Positions 22,892-32,344 of a stretch of DNA of 64,000 nucleotides are shown one piece after another. The stretch's first letter is position 1, and each line of letters opens with the position of its first letter. The translations under genes were made by a program, and so were the position numbers. This DNA is from Catonia carolina (Eukaryota > Arthropoda > Insecta > Hemiptera > Achilidae). The stretch is from assembly GCA_035578175.1 (NCBI GenBank), contig JAQMRL010000003.1, positions 24,452,419 through 24,516,418 on the forward strand, given 5' to 3'. The notes below the pieces were generated by a model. The model ran no database searches and was not told where the DNA came from. It saw only the letters and a list, made by a program, of their open reading frames with translations.

Positions 22892-23715
22892 TAACTGAGT
22901 ACATTATTACTGTAATAAATTTTTTAAGATCATAAATTTGCAAGTACAGTAATTTATTTGTAAAAAAACATCTTAAAAATACGAATAGTCTACTCATGTT
23001 TTATGTATCATAATGTTTTAACATAATTATTTTATAGTAGCTAACGTAACAGACATAGAATTAATATTATTTTTCTACTACTAAAAATGATGTTATTTTA
23101 TGCCAATATTATATAATTTATTACAGTTACAATTAATTTATTGGATAACATCCAGACTTACATCAATTAAAAAATAATTAAATAGATTTATGAGTTATTG
23201 TTTTTTATACAAAGAGATTTTATAGTTTAAAGTTCATTATCGTTACTTATATCTAACGGAAAATGAATTAATTATTTTTACGTCTTTGGCATTATTAACA
23301 CTAAATAATATTTACAAATAAAATAAATAATATGACATTCTACTTTTGTAATAAAAAAATACATAGTTTTACGAGACGATTTGCACGTACGTACATTTTT
23401 TTCTGTAAAACCCCGGATTAAGTTATAATATACATACAATATTGCTTGTTTTATGATAAAGTTTTCTGTAAGTTCTCACTTAACGTATACAGTTTCATGA
23501 CTAACATTTCATGTTGAGTAATAAATAAACAATGTGTAAGTTATTTATTTTTGAGTTGTAACTTCAAGTCATAGTAGGTCTAATGAAACTTTTTTACTAT
23601 TTCATTAAAAAACTAATAATTGAAGTTGTAGTTATTTACAACTAACGAAAACTTTTTATTTAGTGATATTACCTTCCCCGCTGCTTATACAGTTACCCAC
23701 TTGCACTTAGCTGAC
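22892..23715. other. No recognisable feature
   Basis: Very AT-rich, with short A/T runs and no motif-bearing frame. Confidence 0.5.
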
Positions 23716-23716
23716 T

Positions 23717-23868
23717 TATTAGTGTAGTGATCAACGCAACTGGCTTCTATGCCAAAGGTCCCGGTTTGATTACCGATTATGTCAGGAATTTTTCATTTTT
23801 ATTTATTACCATTTTTATTTTATTACAAGCTAAGACTTATGCAAGCATCATAACCTAATCAAAAAAAT
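23717..23868 (+). mobile_element. SINE-A2 (tRNA-derived SINE)
   Basis: TTAGTGTAGTGATCAACGCAACTGGC and a B-box-like CCCGGTTTGATTACC match the best copy at 52917-53077 (minus). The 3' part CTTATGCAAGCATCATAACC and a following AATCAAAAAAA tail also match. It is diverged from the 52.9 kb copy by several substitutions in the head. It immediately precedes a transposase fragment. Confidence 0.65.
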
Positions 23869-23898
23869 TATACTTCACACACCAACACACACAAAGAG

Positions 23899-24042
23899 TT
23901 AAGGAATCGAATCACCGAAGCTAGAGCAACACTCAAAAATAATCCAGACACCTTAAGGAAAATTAGAAAAGCGTGGATTCTTCGTGCTGAACGCTGTAGG
24001 CCTATTCAACAGGATGGTGGTCACATAGAAGCATTACTTTAA
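23899..24042 (+). pseudogene. Tc1/mariner-like (DDE) transposase C-terminal fragment
   Basis: A 47-residue open frame with no start codon reads LRNRITEARATLKNNPDTLR, KIRKAWILRAERC and DGGHIEALL before a TAA stop. The R-R-I-x-x-A...P-x-x-L-x-x-x-x...R-x-x-x-C-x-x-x-x-GGHIE-x-L pattern is the typical end of IS630/Tc1-mariner-superfamily DDE transposases common in insects. Nothing upstream of this tail survives; a SINE-A2 lies directly before it. It is short, so confidence is moderate. Confidence 0.55.
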
Positions 24043-24044
24043 AT

Positions 24045-24363
24045 ATAAGATTAGTTACATAATTAGATCAGTTTTATTTCGTTTTTCAATCAATAAAATA
24101 AATATTTCTTGAACTTTCATTTATTTTTTTATTGACTTTATACACATTAATCAACTCAGAATTAAATTCTGTGCAAGTTCTATTCGAAATACCTTATTTA
24201 TATGTATATCTAGAAACAATAAAAGGCTTATTAAAAATATTATTTAACCTAAAAGTGTATTTTTTACTTAATTATCTTCATGATTTTACTTTGAACTTAG
24301 AAAAAATTCACATTTTAACTGAAATTTTGGTTATACGTTGTTCCTTTATTTCGGATAACGGAG
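24045..24363. other. AT-rich; Tigger-like end near 24342
   Basis: No gene. TTTCGGATAACGGAGATTAT just before 24364 resembles a Tigger-type terminal sequence (compare 16825). It is interrupted at ATTATACTGTAGTT by the retroposed element at 24378-24637. Confidence 0.3.
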
Positions 24364-24377
24364 ATTATACTGTAGTT

Positions 24378-24637
24378 TTTTTTTATCCGAGGCGGTGAGA
24401 AAAACTCAAGTTCACTCCATCACGATGGGGGTAGTAGTGTTGAACTCAATTGAAGCGTCCTCGTGCAGCTCCAAGGAGGCTGCAACCGTCTTACCAACCA
24501 AAATCCCGCCACCTGGCCACTTGATCCGACATCAGCAAACAACCGTCCACCTCCCTCCGAACTGTTTATATAACACTACTAGGAAAATATCGGGTTAAAA
24601 AAAATTACATACACGCGGGGCGTGGAATGGAACCGTA
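24378..24637 (-). mobile_element. 5'-truncated R1-like LINE 3' UTR with 14 bp TSD
   Basis: Poly(T) at 24376-24384 (the A tail on the minus strand), then a GC-rich block GAGGCGGTGAGAAAAACTCA, CACGATGGGGGTAGTAGTGT, CCACCTGGCCACTTGATCCG and GCGGGGCGTGGAATGGAACC. The flanking ATTATACTGTAGTT occurs at 24364-24377 and at 24638-24651, a perfect 14 bp target-site duplication. The same block lies downstream of an R1-like ORF end at 27985-28625, so this is the 3' untranslated end of that LINE family, truncated before any coding sequence. Confidence 0.8.
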
Positions 24638-24654
24638 ATTATACTGTAGTTAAG

Positions 24655-25580
24655 ACGAAATATTTTATTTTTTGTCGCTACAAAAACTTATTTATACAGT
24701 TTTTCTTGAAATTCGAATCCAATTTTACTCTGGATCTAATGTCGATTAAAATATTAATGGGATAGTTGCATTAAAGTAGGTGGCATGTAACGTTTTTGAA
24801 GAGAGATTTTTTATAAGAAAAAACGATTAAGAATTATTACAAAAGAAACAAGCCTGATTTTTTTATCCTTGTTGATATAACACATGGAATTCGAGAAAGT
24901 AAAATAAATAAATATGTAATAAAATAAAATTCATATAATAATATTATTATAATATATTATTATTTCGTACTCCTTTTAATAAACAAGCTAGCGAACTTTT
25001 TCGCAGTATTTCTTTAAATGGAAATGTGCATGGCTTTCACAACAACAGAACACAGGACAGAGAAGTTTTGACCCAGATCCAAGTTTCATGACTTATAAGA
25101 CTCTCTTGTCCTAACACAATGTTTATGTTTACATAAACACATACACAAACACACATGAACAAAATTTATTTAATAATCTTCAACGAAACAGGTGTATCAA
25201 TTCAGATAATCTAAGATAAAATGAATGGGTCTTAAGTATTAAAACTTAAGTAATTAACTAACTGTCTTGTAATTATATGTTAAAATTAAAAAAAAGAAGA
25301 AAAATACAATCTTTAGCTCTAAAGGAACTAGTATAGTATTAGTATATTTAAAGTAGTATTGAAAATATAATACCCTACCCTTTAATATGCAATCTCTATA
25401 AATATTACCATAAATATTAATGGGTGATTCGTAAGTTAATAAACAAAATTATTTTAAAAATTCTCTTAAAGTTGTTATACAAAAATTGACGTTTGAAATG
25501 TAATGTGTCTAACCAACAAAGGAATCAAACAGAAAAATTCTTTGTCAAGGTTTACAAATTAATTAACATTGTATTTATAA
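24655..25580. other. No recognisable feature
   Basis: AT-rich; short CA-rich patch near 25137-25157. No supported gene. Confidence 0.5.
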
Positions 25581-25582
25581 GT

Positions 25583-25783
25583 GACCTACCGGGTTGGTCT
25601 CATGCGGTCTTGGGTTCGAATCCAATTCAGGCACCAGGGCCGTTGAATAGAGCCGTTGAACAGGGCCGTTGAACGGCCATGTTCGGCATATCTTCATACG
25701 TTACAAAAAATCATTTCATCCTTCACCGTCTGCATTAGCAGAAATTGCAGAACAGTCGGCCGTTAAACCAAAAAAAAAAAAAA
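25583..25783 (+). mobile_element. Chimeric SINE (SINE-C head, SINE-B body)
   Basis: The first ~18 nt (GACCTACCGGGTTGGTCT) are the head of SINE-C. From CATGCGGTCTTGGGTTCGAA onward the sequence is SINE-B, including ACCGTCTGCATTAGCAGAAA and an A13 tail. A GGGCCGTTGAA unit is repeated three times (25638-25672) between the B-box and the body; it is absent from the 29511 copy. A complete SINE-C follows immediately. Confidence 0.7.
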
Positions 25784-26106
25784 TACCGAGTTGGTCTAAT
25801 GGTAAAGTCGTCGCCTCCGAGTCAGCCGTTTAACAGCTGATTTTTCGGAGACGAGGGTGATTGTTTACTTTTCCTTGTAAAGTTTACTTTTATACGGATT
25901 TGAATACTAGGCACTGGTTAATCGTGCACTTTGTTGGGTATGATTTAATTAACCATACTTCACTGGGATGGTCGGGTTGAGTCTGTACAAGACTACACCT
26001 CATTCACAAGTTATAGCTTACATGTCATCCTCATCTCATTGGGTTATTGGTTGACTATTGTTCTTGAATTAAGCAGATTGTAACGTTCACACATTTGGAA
26101 TAAAAA
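25784..26106 (+). mobile_element. SINE-C
   Basis: Head TACCGAGTTGGTCTAATGGTAAAGTCGTCGCC, hairpin insert with CAGCCGTTTAACAGCTGA, GGAGACGAGGG, then the AATTAACCATACTTC, GTCTGTACAAGACTACACCT and AGCAGATTGTAACGT blocks. It directly follows the poly(A) of the chimeric SINE-C/B, so the two form a tandem SINE pair. The B-box region is poorly conserved. Confidence 0.7.
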
Positions 26107-26109
26107 TAA

Positions 26110-26930
26110 ATTATTTGTGGTTTTTATATTTTAATAATTGAAAAGAAAAAGCTTCAAAAATTGTAGCTATTATAGTGAATTGTCTTTAGTTTTTTGCATA
26201 TTTCTCCATCCAAAAGTTTGTTAAATTTAGAACTTAATATAAGAACAAAGGAGAATCTTTCGCGTATACAATCATAATCCTACTTTTGTTGATCATTTCT
26301 ACGTTAATTAATTTTTTCAAGGGTCCAGTCATACAAAGGTTGATTTCCATTTTGCCTCATTTACTCATGATTTTATGTTTGTCAGTTTACGTTGTTCAGT
26401 CATAATTAAACATAGATATATTTTACATTTCAATGCAAATGACATTACTCAGATTTTCTCATCTTTGTTTAAGTTTTGTATTTATAAACTGATTGCAAAA
26501 GAAAAATACTGCTATAAAAAAAATTGTTCATTATCTAAATTAACAAGAAAAGGTCGTGTGAGTGTTTTACACTACATTTTTATTTTTTATCTGTTTTCAG
26601 GAGCTGTATGTTATCGAAAATTATCCAGTTTAATCAATGCCTTTTCCTGCATTTTTGATGTGGATTAGGCATGAATCTGAAAGGAGATCCCCAGCAGAGT
26701 TTGTTATTTTGTGGCTTTCAGGGAGTTAATATATGAAGTCACTCGTTTATTTGGTGTTACATAACAATATTAGTAATCACTCTCTCCCTGCTGACTGACT
26801 ACGCTGATCCAAATCTTTTGTCAAAACTTTTATAGAAGCAATGAAATCTTTTTTTATCAATAGTTTTAAATTATTTGGTTATTACCGACTATTTTTGGGC
26901 TACGGTACAAAACATAGGTTTTTAAATGTT
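26110..26930. other. No recognisable feature
   Basis: AT-rich. GGTCGTGTGAGTGTTTTACA near 26552 resembles the end of repeat E but has no repeat-E body beside it. A 97-codon frame at 26375-26668 has no motif and I do not regard it as a gene. Confidence 0.45.
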
Positions 26931-26931
26931 A

Positions 26932-27030
26932 TGATTTCCAGCCTATAGCCGGGAATCTAACCCGGGTCCTTCCACTTTATAGTGTATAGGGAAACCTAAC
27001 GCTCTAACTGCCAGGCCATAGAGGCAGTCA
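26932..27030 (-). mobile_element. SINE-A head fragment
   Basis: On the minus strand: TGACTGCCTCTATGGCCTGG, a B-box-like GGGTTAGATTCCCGGCTATAG and GGCTGGAAATCAT. This covers the tRNA-like head and the start of the body of SINE-A; the rest of the body is absent. Confidence 0.65.
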
Positions 27031-27034
27031 CCAT

Positions 27035-27980
27035 TAGGCTTTGTTTAAAAGACTGATCGCAACAAAAATGTCATACCTTAGTGTTTTAACTGATATTTTT
27101 ATTACATAATGCCAGTATGCCAAAGATCTCGTCAGACGAACTTACCTCCGTTTCCACAAAGATTAAAAAACGTTAGTGTATATTTTGTTACGACGCTGGT
27201 TTTATATGTTCTATTGCTGATCAACAGCTGGAACTGTGATTTAGTAAAAATGATCTTATGAAAATCTTAATGAAAACTGTCGTGGTGTTGGAAAACTCTA
27301 AAAATTTAAAATAGACTTAGCAGCCACTGAGTATTAAAAGATTAAAAGCTAAGAATACAAATCATTCAGTCCATACAACTGACACTTTTTAACAGTTTTT
27401 TTGCTTCCAGTAATTACTTCTCTGATTTTATAATGTTTAACTTTGAATGAGAGCTATCAACTCATGAAAGTTAAGGTTGTAGTTCAGTTCAAAATTTACA
27501 CCAGAGCCATGACTATTTATTTAAGTTATCTATTTTTCATTTATTTGAAAACCTTATAAAACAGAAAATTCAAAATTCATCAAATTCTTAACAAAACTTA
27601 TGTTTAAACCTTTTATAGATCACTTAAGGTCCTATCTATCAATGCATCTAGACTTTTTTTATGAACCTATCTTTTTAAAGACCATAATATAAATTGTATA
27701 TCAACATATTGCAAATACCATAGGTTTATAAGAACACTAACGTACTTTTGTTGAACATCACATATAGCAAAAGGCTTTAAAAATTCGTATTATATTCAAT
27801 TTCAAACAAGCAAAAATCCGTACGTACAACAGATGCATCCACGGCACATACCAGGTAATCCACGGGAAGGCTCAAGCGCCGATGTCCAAGAGACCTTCTC
27901 GAAAGGAACAAGTGTTATGCTCTATCGGTGTCAGCACCAATAAGTTTATACAAGTAAATAAGTACAATTATATTAAAAAA
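27035..27980. other. No recognisable feature
   Basis: AT-rich, with a GC-richer patch at about 27830-27910 (CACGGGAAGGCTCAAGCGCC) that I cannot assign; it could be more of the adjacent LINE or a separate repeat. Confidence 0.4.
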
Positions 27981-27984
27981 AAAT

Positions 27985-28625
27985 TAATTTTTTTTGATCA
28001 GAGGCGGCGAGAAAACACATGTTCATTCCCTCACGATGGGGGAAGTAGTGCTGGACTCAATTGATGCGTCCGCGTCCAGCCCCAGGGAGGCCGCAACCGC
28101 CTACCAACCAAACCCCCGCCCCCTGGCCACTTGATCCGATATCAGCAAAGAACCCTCCACCTCCCTCAGAACAGTTTATATAATACTACAGTACAAGGGA
28201 AATGTCAAGGTAAAAAAAATTTACATACTGTCAGCGGGGCGTGGAAGGGAACCGTAGCCTAACTCCTGTCGCTGTCACTGACCAACACTCACTCTCTCAC
28301 TTTCATTCATCTCTTCCATCACCAGCTCAGGAAATTAGTATACCTACCTTCTGAGTTCAGGACAGGATTGATTTACTGTGGGAGAGGGCAATCCCGCTGA
28401 TCTCCATATGTCTACTCCCTCTGCAGTCTCCCGACCACCCTCTCCGCAAACTGAGTGACCAACTTCCAGCTCTCCTTATCCCGCACCATCGCTGCCCCTA
28501 ATATCTCTGGGATCCTTTGTGCAACGCCTATCTTCTCAGATGCCTCCATTCTGTTGGGGTCAAAATAAGGACATCTTTCAAAAATAAGTGAATGGACTCC
28601 TCCTCTTAATTGTCACACAGTCGAC
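27985..28625 (-). pseudogene. R1-like LINE: ORF2 C-terminus and 3' UTR
   Basis: The minus strand from about 28620 reads IHLFLKDV/FERCPYFDPNRMEASEKIGV across two frames, then AQRIPEILGAAMVRDKESWK and LVTQFAERVVGRLQRE before a stop near 28415. The H-x-x-F-x-C-P-x-F-x-x-x-R then MV-x-x-x-ESW-x-x-V-x-x-F layout is the C-terminus of R1/Jockey-group ORF2 proteins. The non-coding part, 27985-28280, matches the retroposed block at 24378-24637. It ends in a poly(A) tail seen as poly(T) near 27990. 5' truncated. Confidence 0.65.
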
Positions 28626-28693
28626 ATTAAACAAATTTTAATTGTTTCTTATTAAAAAATTGTAAATTACGAGTAACTAATGAGAGTAACTGG

Positions 28694-29475
28694 AGCCATT
28701 TGATATGTGGCTGTACAAACAATGTTGAGGATCCCATGGACTGCTCGAATGCCAAATATTGTAGTTCCCAGAAGAATAAAGAAACACGTGAAAATCATTT
28801 TCACTATCAAATATAGGAAGCTCCAATATTTGGAACAAATCATGCATAATGAATCATGATATTCGTTATAATCCAACTCAAACCAATGGGCCTTTCAATG
28901 GTAGATCCGCAGTAGTCTAATTAGACCTTGAACGACCGTGGAGTCATCCGGTATAGTCCGCACTCCAATTAAAAACCGTATATCTCAGCAGCAACAATGT
29001 AATTAAGTAGGCTATATTCCTTCAGCGTGAGTAATTAACTTGAAGTTTCATAAATTCTAGTTCGATATCATCTTAAATATTACGTTGATTTCTAGTAAAT
29101 ATTAATATTTATTTTTCGAGTAGTTTAGTTTTTAGTGCCACGAATAAAATATTTTCCGAAACTTAGTTTAAATTTCAATCAAACTGTACCGAGCGCGTCA
29201 CAGTGTTTCCATCTCTTTCTAAATAGCTCTTTCTCACACAGCCGGTGTACGCATCTCAGAGGTCACTTAGTTTGAGTTGCGTTATAATTATACTACAAGT
29301 CATTCTGCAGAGTAAAATACATGGAAAACGAGGAACTGACAGAAGAACGATGTCTTGGCTACAAAATCCGACAATTTGGTTTGGAAAAAGCTTATTTCGT
29401 AGTGCAACGAGTGAAGTGAAAATTGATTTGATGGTCACCAACATTTGAAACGAATAGGCATCTGAAGAAGAAGAA
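28694..29475 (+). pseudogene. LINE-alpha copy interrupted by a MITE
   Basis: Left block 28694-28872 reads, with one frameshift, MLRIPWTARMPNIVV and KYRKLQYLEQIMHNES. Right block 29280-29450 reads VILQSKIHGKRGTDRRTMSW, LFRSATSEVKIDLMVTNI and a stop. These are consecutive parts of the LINE-alpha C-terminus (compare residues 417-520 of the 42786-44354 gene), and the (GAA)n tail follows at 29464-29475. The 407 bp gap is exactly the MITE at 28873-29279. Dead copy. Confidence 0.7.
28873..29279. mobile_element. 407 bp MITE with 9 bp target duplication
   Basis: The left end CCAACTCAAACCAATGGGCC and the right end (reverse complement CAACTCAAACTAAGTGACCT) form imperfect terminal inverted repeats of about 20 nt. 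The 9-mer CGTTATAAT flanks both sides, at 28864-28872 and 29280-29288. The 9 bp duplication fits the Mutator-like group (8-11 bp) and argues against TA-targeting elements; the superfamily is an inference. No coding sequence. The flanking LINE-alpha frame is continuous once the element is ignored. Confidence 0.8.
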
Positions 29476-29510
29476 TCAGAGTAAAAATATTAGAAACACA
29501 AGAGAGATAT

Positions 29511-29681
29511 GCCGGCCGCATTGGCGTAGTTGGTAACGTGCTCGCCTCTCATCATGCGGTCTTGGGTTCGAATCCCATTCAGGCACGGCATATTTTCATA
29601 TGTTACAAAATCATTTCATCTTTCACCGTCTGCATTAGCAGTAATTGCAGAACAGTCAAACGTTAAACAACAAAAAAAAAA
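29511..29681 (+). mobile_element. SINE-B with 13 bp target duplication
   Basis: Head GCCGGCCGCATTGGCGTAGT with an A-box-like region, a B-box GGTTCGAATCCC, a body with TTTCACCGTCTGCATTAGCA and ACAGTCAAACGTTAAACAAC, then an A-rich tail. ACAAGAGAGATAT occurs at 29498-29510 and 29682-29694, a perfect 13 bp duplication. The element is intact, ~171 bp, so relatively young. No acceptor stem, so not a tRNA gene. Confidence 0.9.
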
Positions 29682-29699
29682 ACAAGAGAGATATTTTAG

Positions 29700-30320
29700 T
29701 TAGTTATTCCCTGCTTTAAATTACGTTAACTTTAAATTATTTTTTGGTCAACCATTTCTTTTTGATCAAGCTGTGATAATACCACAATATTTTTAAAACA
29801 TCCTGAATATCATACAAAATAGCTGGAGGAGTTTAACAGGTGTCAAGTGTCAGTTTTATTGGAACGTCGTTTGCCTAGTTTAGTTTTATACTAACCGATA
29901 TTACTAGACATTATTTTAATTTATCAAACTAAGAAATCAATTTTAAATTTATTTTACTTATTTATTAATAATATTACATCAGATAAATTTGCTAATGTAT
30001 TCAAAAAAATAATATCAATGGGTAATTATAGTTTTAAATTTATAGATTCCGTTTCATTACTACCAGTTAGATCACGAGATAATGTCCTGTTAAATCGTAT
30101 ATTATTTATTTTAAATTTAATAGTTATTATTCAAAGTGTGATCAAATTTCTATGGCTATATATTAAAAAAATCTAAACGTGATGTCTAAATTCCAGTTAT
30201 GATGTTATGATTAAAGAATTTGGAAAGTAGGTGTTTCTAAAATTTTACTGAAAATGTAGAACAACCATTTCAACAAATCATTATATTTATTTAAATTTTT
30301 TAATCTATATCCTACATTTT
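29700..30320. other. No recognisable feature
   Basis: AT-rich with no supported gene or repeat copy. Confidence 0.5.
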
Positions 30321-30324
30321 TTTA

Positions 30325-30487
30325 GTTTATTTATTTAAAGTCGCATCAACAGCTTGGTAATTAGCGACTACTGTGAGTTATGGAACGTTGGGTTGTGACT
30401 TGTTATAATTTCCAGACCCTAGCCGGGAATCAAACCCGGCACCTCTCATGATTTCCCAGCGCGCTACCACTATGCTACGGAGGCGGC
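30325..30487 (-). mobile_element. SINE-A
   Basis: On the minus strand: GCCGCCTCCGTAGCATAGTG, the B-box GGGTTTGATTCCCGG, CTAGGGTCTGGAAATTATAA, then AGTCGCTAATTACCAAGCTG and TTGATGCGACTTTAAA. It matches the 39075 copy through the whole body and is the best B-box match among the SINE-A copies. Confidence 0.8.
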
Positions 30488-30607
30488 CTACTTTATTGAA
30501 TAAGGACAATTATTAAAATTAACACTTTTAAGATCTTCAGTTAAATTTTTTATTATATTTGTCTTTTTTTTATATTCTACGTTAAATTTGTTGTTTTCTT
30601 TAAAGAT

Positions 30608-31675
30608 TTATAGTGTAACCCGATTTAATGGAATAACATATTTTAATATGGAACATCGGGGTTTAATATTGGGACAGCCGTTTAAATGGGACAGATCTTC
30701 CGGAATGAAAACAAAGCTGATCAATTTCAGTTGTACTGGATGGATGTGACGCTTATTCAGAACAGGCAATTGCCTTGCACATAAAGAAAATGTGACTCGT
30801 CCTCTACAACAAGAATTTCTTCTTCTTCTTCAGGTGCCTTCTCCATTACGAAGGTTGGCTATCATCATGGTCAGTCGCACCTTGTCCACTGCTGCTCTGA
30901 ACAGGTCATGCAACGAGCAGTTAAACGCTTCTCTCAGGTTTCTTAACCAGGATATTCGTCTGCGTCCCACCGAGCGTTTACCAACGAGTTTCCCTTGAAT
31001 TATGAGATGCAGAATCTCATATTTAGGCCCCCTTATGATGTGTCCAAGGTATGACAGTTTTCTTATCTTTACGCTCTCCAGGATTTCCATCTCTTTCCCC
31101 ATTCTTCTGAGGACCTCAATATTTGTGACCCTGTCTGTCCATGTTATTCGAAGCATCCTCCGGTAGGTCCACATTTCAAACGCTTGTAGACGGGTCTCAC
31201 ACTCTTTGGTGAGTGTCCACGCCTCTACTCCATACAAGAGGATGGGAAAGACGTAGCACTTCAAGAGGCGGGCCCTAGTTTCGAGGCTCAGGTCAACAAG
31301 AATTTAAGTGGGCCGAAAAGATGGAGAACTTGAGACACAAAAAGGAGAATGTAACGATAAAAATCGAGACGTTGAGGAAGTTTTAAATGAATAGTATTTA
31401 AATCTTGCTTATACAAGTTTACTTGCAACTGCGCTTATGCTTAAGTTGAAAGCAGAGGAATTTGTGAAACAATTAACACGTGCTGAATTTATGATAATGT
31501 ATGGTTGGCTTTTGCTTTGGAAAGTCAGTCATGAGATTATTTAAAAAATCTCACGAAGAAAAGGGTTGAAATTGGGGGGAAAGTAGAAAACAATGGTGGA
31601 TAATGTGATTCAAAAGTTTTTAGATAACGTTTAATGCCGACTAAACCGGAGTGTACTTCGTTAGTATCGTATTAT
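30608..31675 (+). pseudogene. pogo/Tigger-type transposase remnant
   Basis: Plus-strand fragments follow the order of a pogo/Tigger transposase. An ATG at 31321 opens MENLRHKKENVTIKIETLRK (normally KRK-x-x-x-LTI-x-x-K-x-x-IL), the first CENP-B-like helix-turn-helix. At 31434-31544 an open frame reads LKLKAEEFVKQLTRAEFMIM, YGWLLLWK (normally F-x-AS-x-GWL-x-x-F). Near 31632 FNAD-stop-TGVYF keeps the NADETG block that holds the first catalytic Asp, its Glu codon mutated to a stop. The element is cut at about 31690 by SINE-D. The left end near 30615 (GTAACCCGATTTAATGG) is a guess. Confidence 0.55.
30819..31293 (-). pseudogene. LINE-alpha, 5'-truncated insertion with 12 bp TSD
   Basis: The minus strand is open from DLSLETRARLLKCY through YGVEAW, FEMWTYRRMLRITWTDRVTN, LSYLGHIIRG and GKLVGKRSVGRRRISWLRN to a stop, followed by a (GAA)n tail. 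CAACAAGAATTT flanks it at 30807-30818 and 31294-31305, a perfect 12 bp duplication. The ~150 codons have no stop or frameshift, so the insertion is fairly recent, but the reverse transcriptase core is missing. It lies just upstream of the ATG of a Tigger transposase remnant. Confidence 0.88.
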
Positions 31676-31697
31676 ATTATTATTATTATTATTTGTT

Positions 31698-32089
31698 GTC
31701 GCCCATAACAGACAGGTGGAGTGGCAAATTATTTACACTCAATCTGTTAGTTGCAGGGCTACAATAAATAGTAGTTCTTATCACATGGTTAGCCAATTAA
31801 ATACTGAATCATTTAAGAACATAAGAGGTAGAGGCGTAAAAGACACTAGTCAGAGTTATCTTCTCTGAAAGTAATGAATTTCATTATACAGCCAGACCCT
31901 GTAGTGAATGAAGTGAAGGTATCATTTGCAGAGTGGAAAATATGTGATTTTCAGAGCCCGGCATGCTGATAAGCGTACTTTTCCATTCAGTGATGAAGGC
32001 ATTGGTAAACCACCTCACTCCTCGTTTTACTTGGTAAAACCACTACAGGTTCAAAGCAGTTTTTGGCTGATAACCTAAACGACAACAAC
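31698..32089 (+). mobile_element. SINE-D reference copy, 392 bp, with 10 bp TSD
   Basis: ATTATTTGTT occurs at 31688-31697 and 32090-32099, fixing the ends. The element begins GTCGCCCATAACAGACAGGT and ends CTGATAACCTAAACGACAAC plus AAC, a (CAA)-type tail. Family blocks are GGTAGAGGCGTAAAAGACAC, CAGAGTTATCTTCTCTGAAA, CAGCCAGACCCTGTAGTGAA and CACCTCACTCCTCGTTTTAC. The copy at 62923-63314 has exactly the same length between its own duplications. The defined 5' end and tail mark a SINE-like retroposon. A GGTTCAAA-type B-box look-alike lies near the 3' end and no tRNA-like head is visible. Confidence 0.85.
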
Positions 32090-32180
32090 ATTATTTGTTT
32101 ATTATTTTGTTGTTATTAAGTTATTATTTGTTATTATATTATTGTATTTTCGTCCAACTAAGGATCGTATATGAGCAAGC

Positions 32181-32245
32181 ATTATTAAATTTCCACTGTT
32201 CTCAATTTCATAATATGAAATTGAGAACAGAGGAAATTTAATAAT
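32181..32245. repeat. Perfectible palindrome, ~31 bp arms
   Basis: ATTATTAAATTTCCACTGTT then CTCAATTTCAT is mirrored by ATGAAATTGAGAACAGAGGAAATTTAATAAT with one mismatch and a 3 nt centre. It lies six bases from a second, longer palindrome. It could form a cruciform or an RNA hairpin if transcribed. Confidence 0.85.
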
Positions 32246-32250
32246 ATTAA

Positions 32251-32343
32251 TATTTGGACGTTATAAATTAAACTGGATTTTTCACTTGAGCAAATATTAT
32301 TTGCTCAAGTGAAAAATCCAGTTTAATTTATAACGTTCAAATA
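32251..32343. repeat. Palindrome, 45 bp arms, 3 nt spacer
   Basis: TATTTGGACGTTATAAATTA...CTTGAGCAAAT is mirrored around ATT by ATTTGCTCAAG...TAATTTATAACGTTCAAATA. Only one pair differs, a G-T wobble at 32257/32337. Such a tight inverted repeat is rare by chance and usually unstable in cloning. Confidence 0.9.
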
Positions 32344-32344
32344 G

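Noticed and set aside
16825..24362. Single Tigger element bounded by CCCTTATCCGAAA (16825) and TTTCGGATAACGG (24350)
   Set aside because: The span is 7.5 kb, filled with unrelated elements, and the ends match only over about a dozen bases; separate fragments are more likely.
27985..28280. GC-rich block as a host exon or CpG island
   Set aside because: The same block occurs at 24378-24637 with target duplications, so it is a LINE 3' end.
29511..29590. Possible tRNA gene at the SINE-B head
   Set aside because: No acceptor stem; a 13 bp target duplication and an A tail show retroposition.
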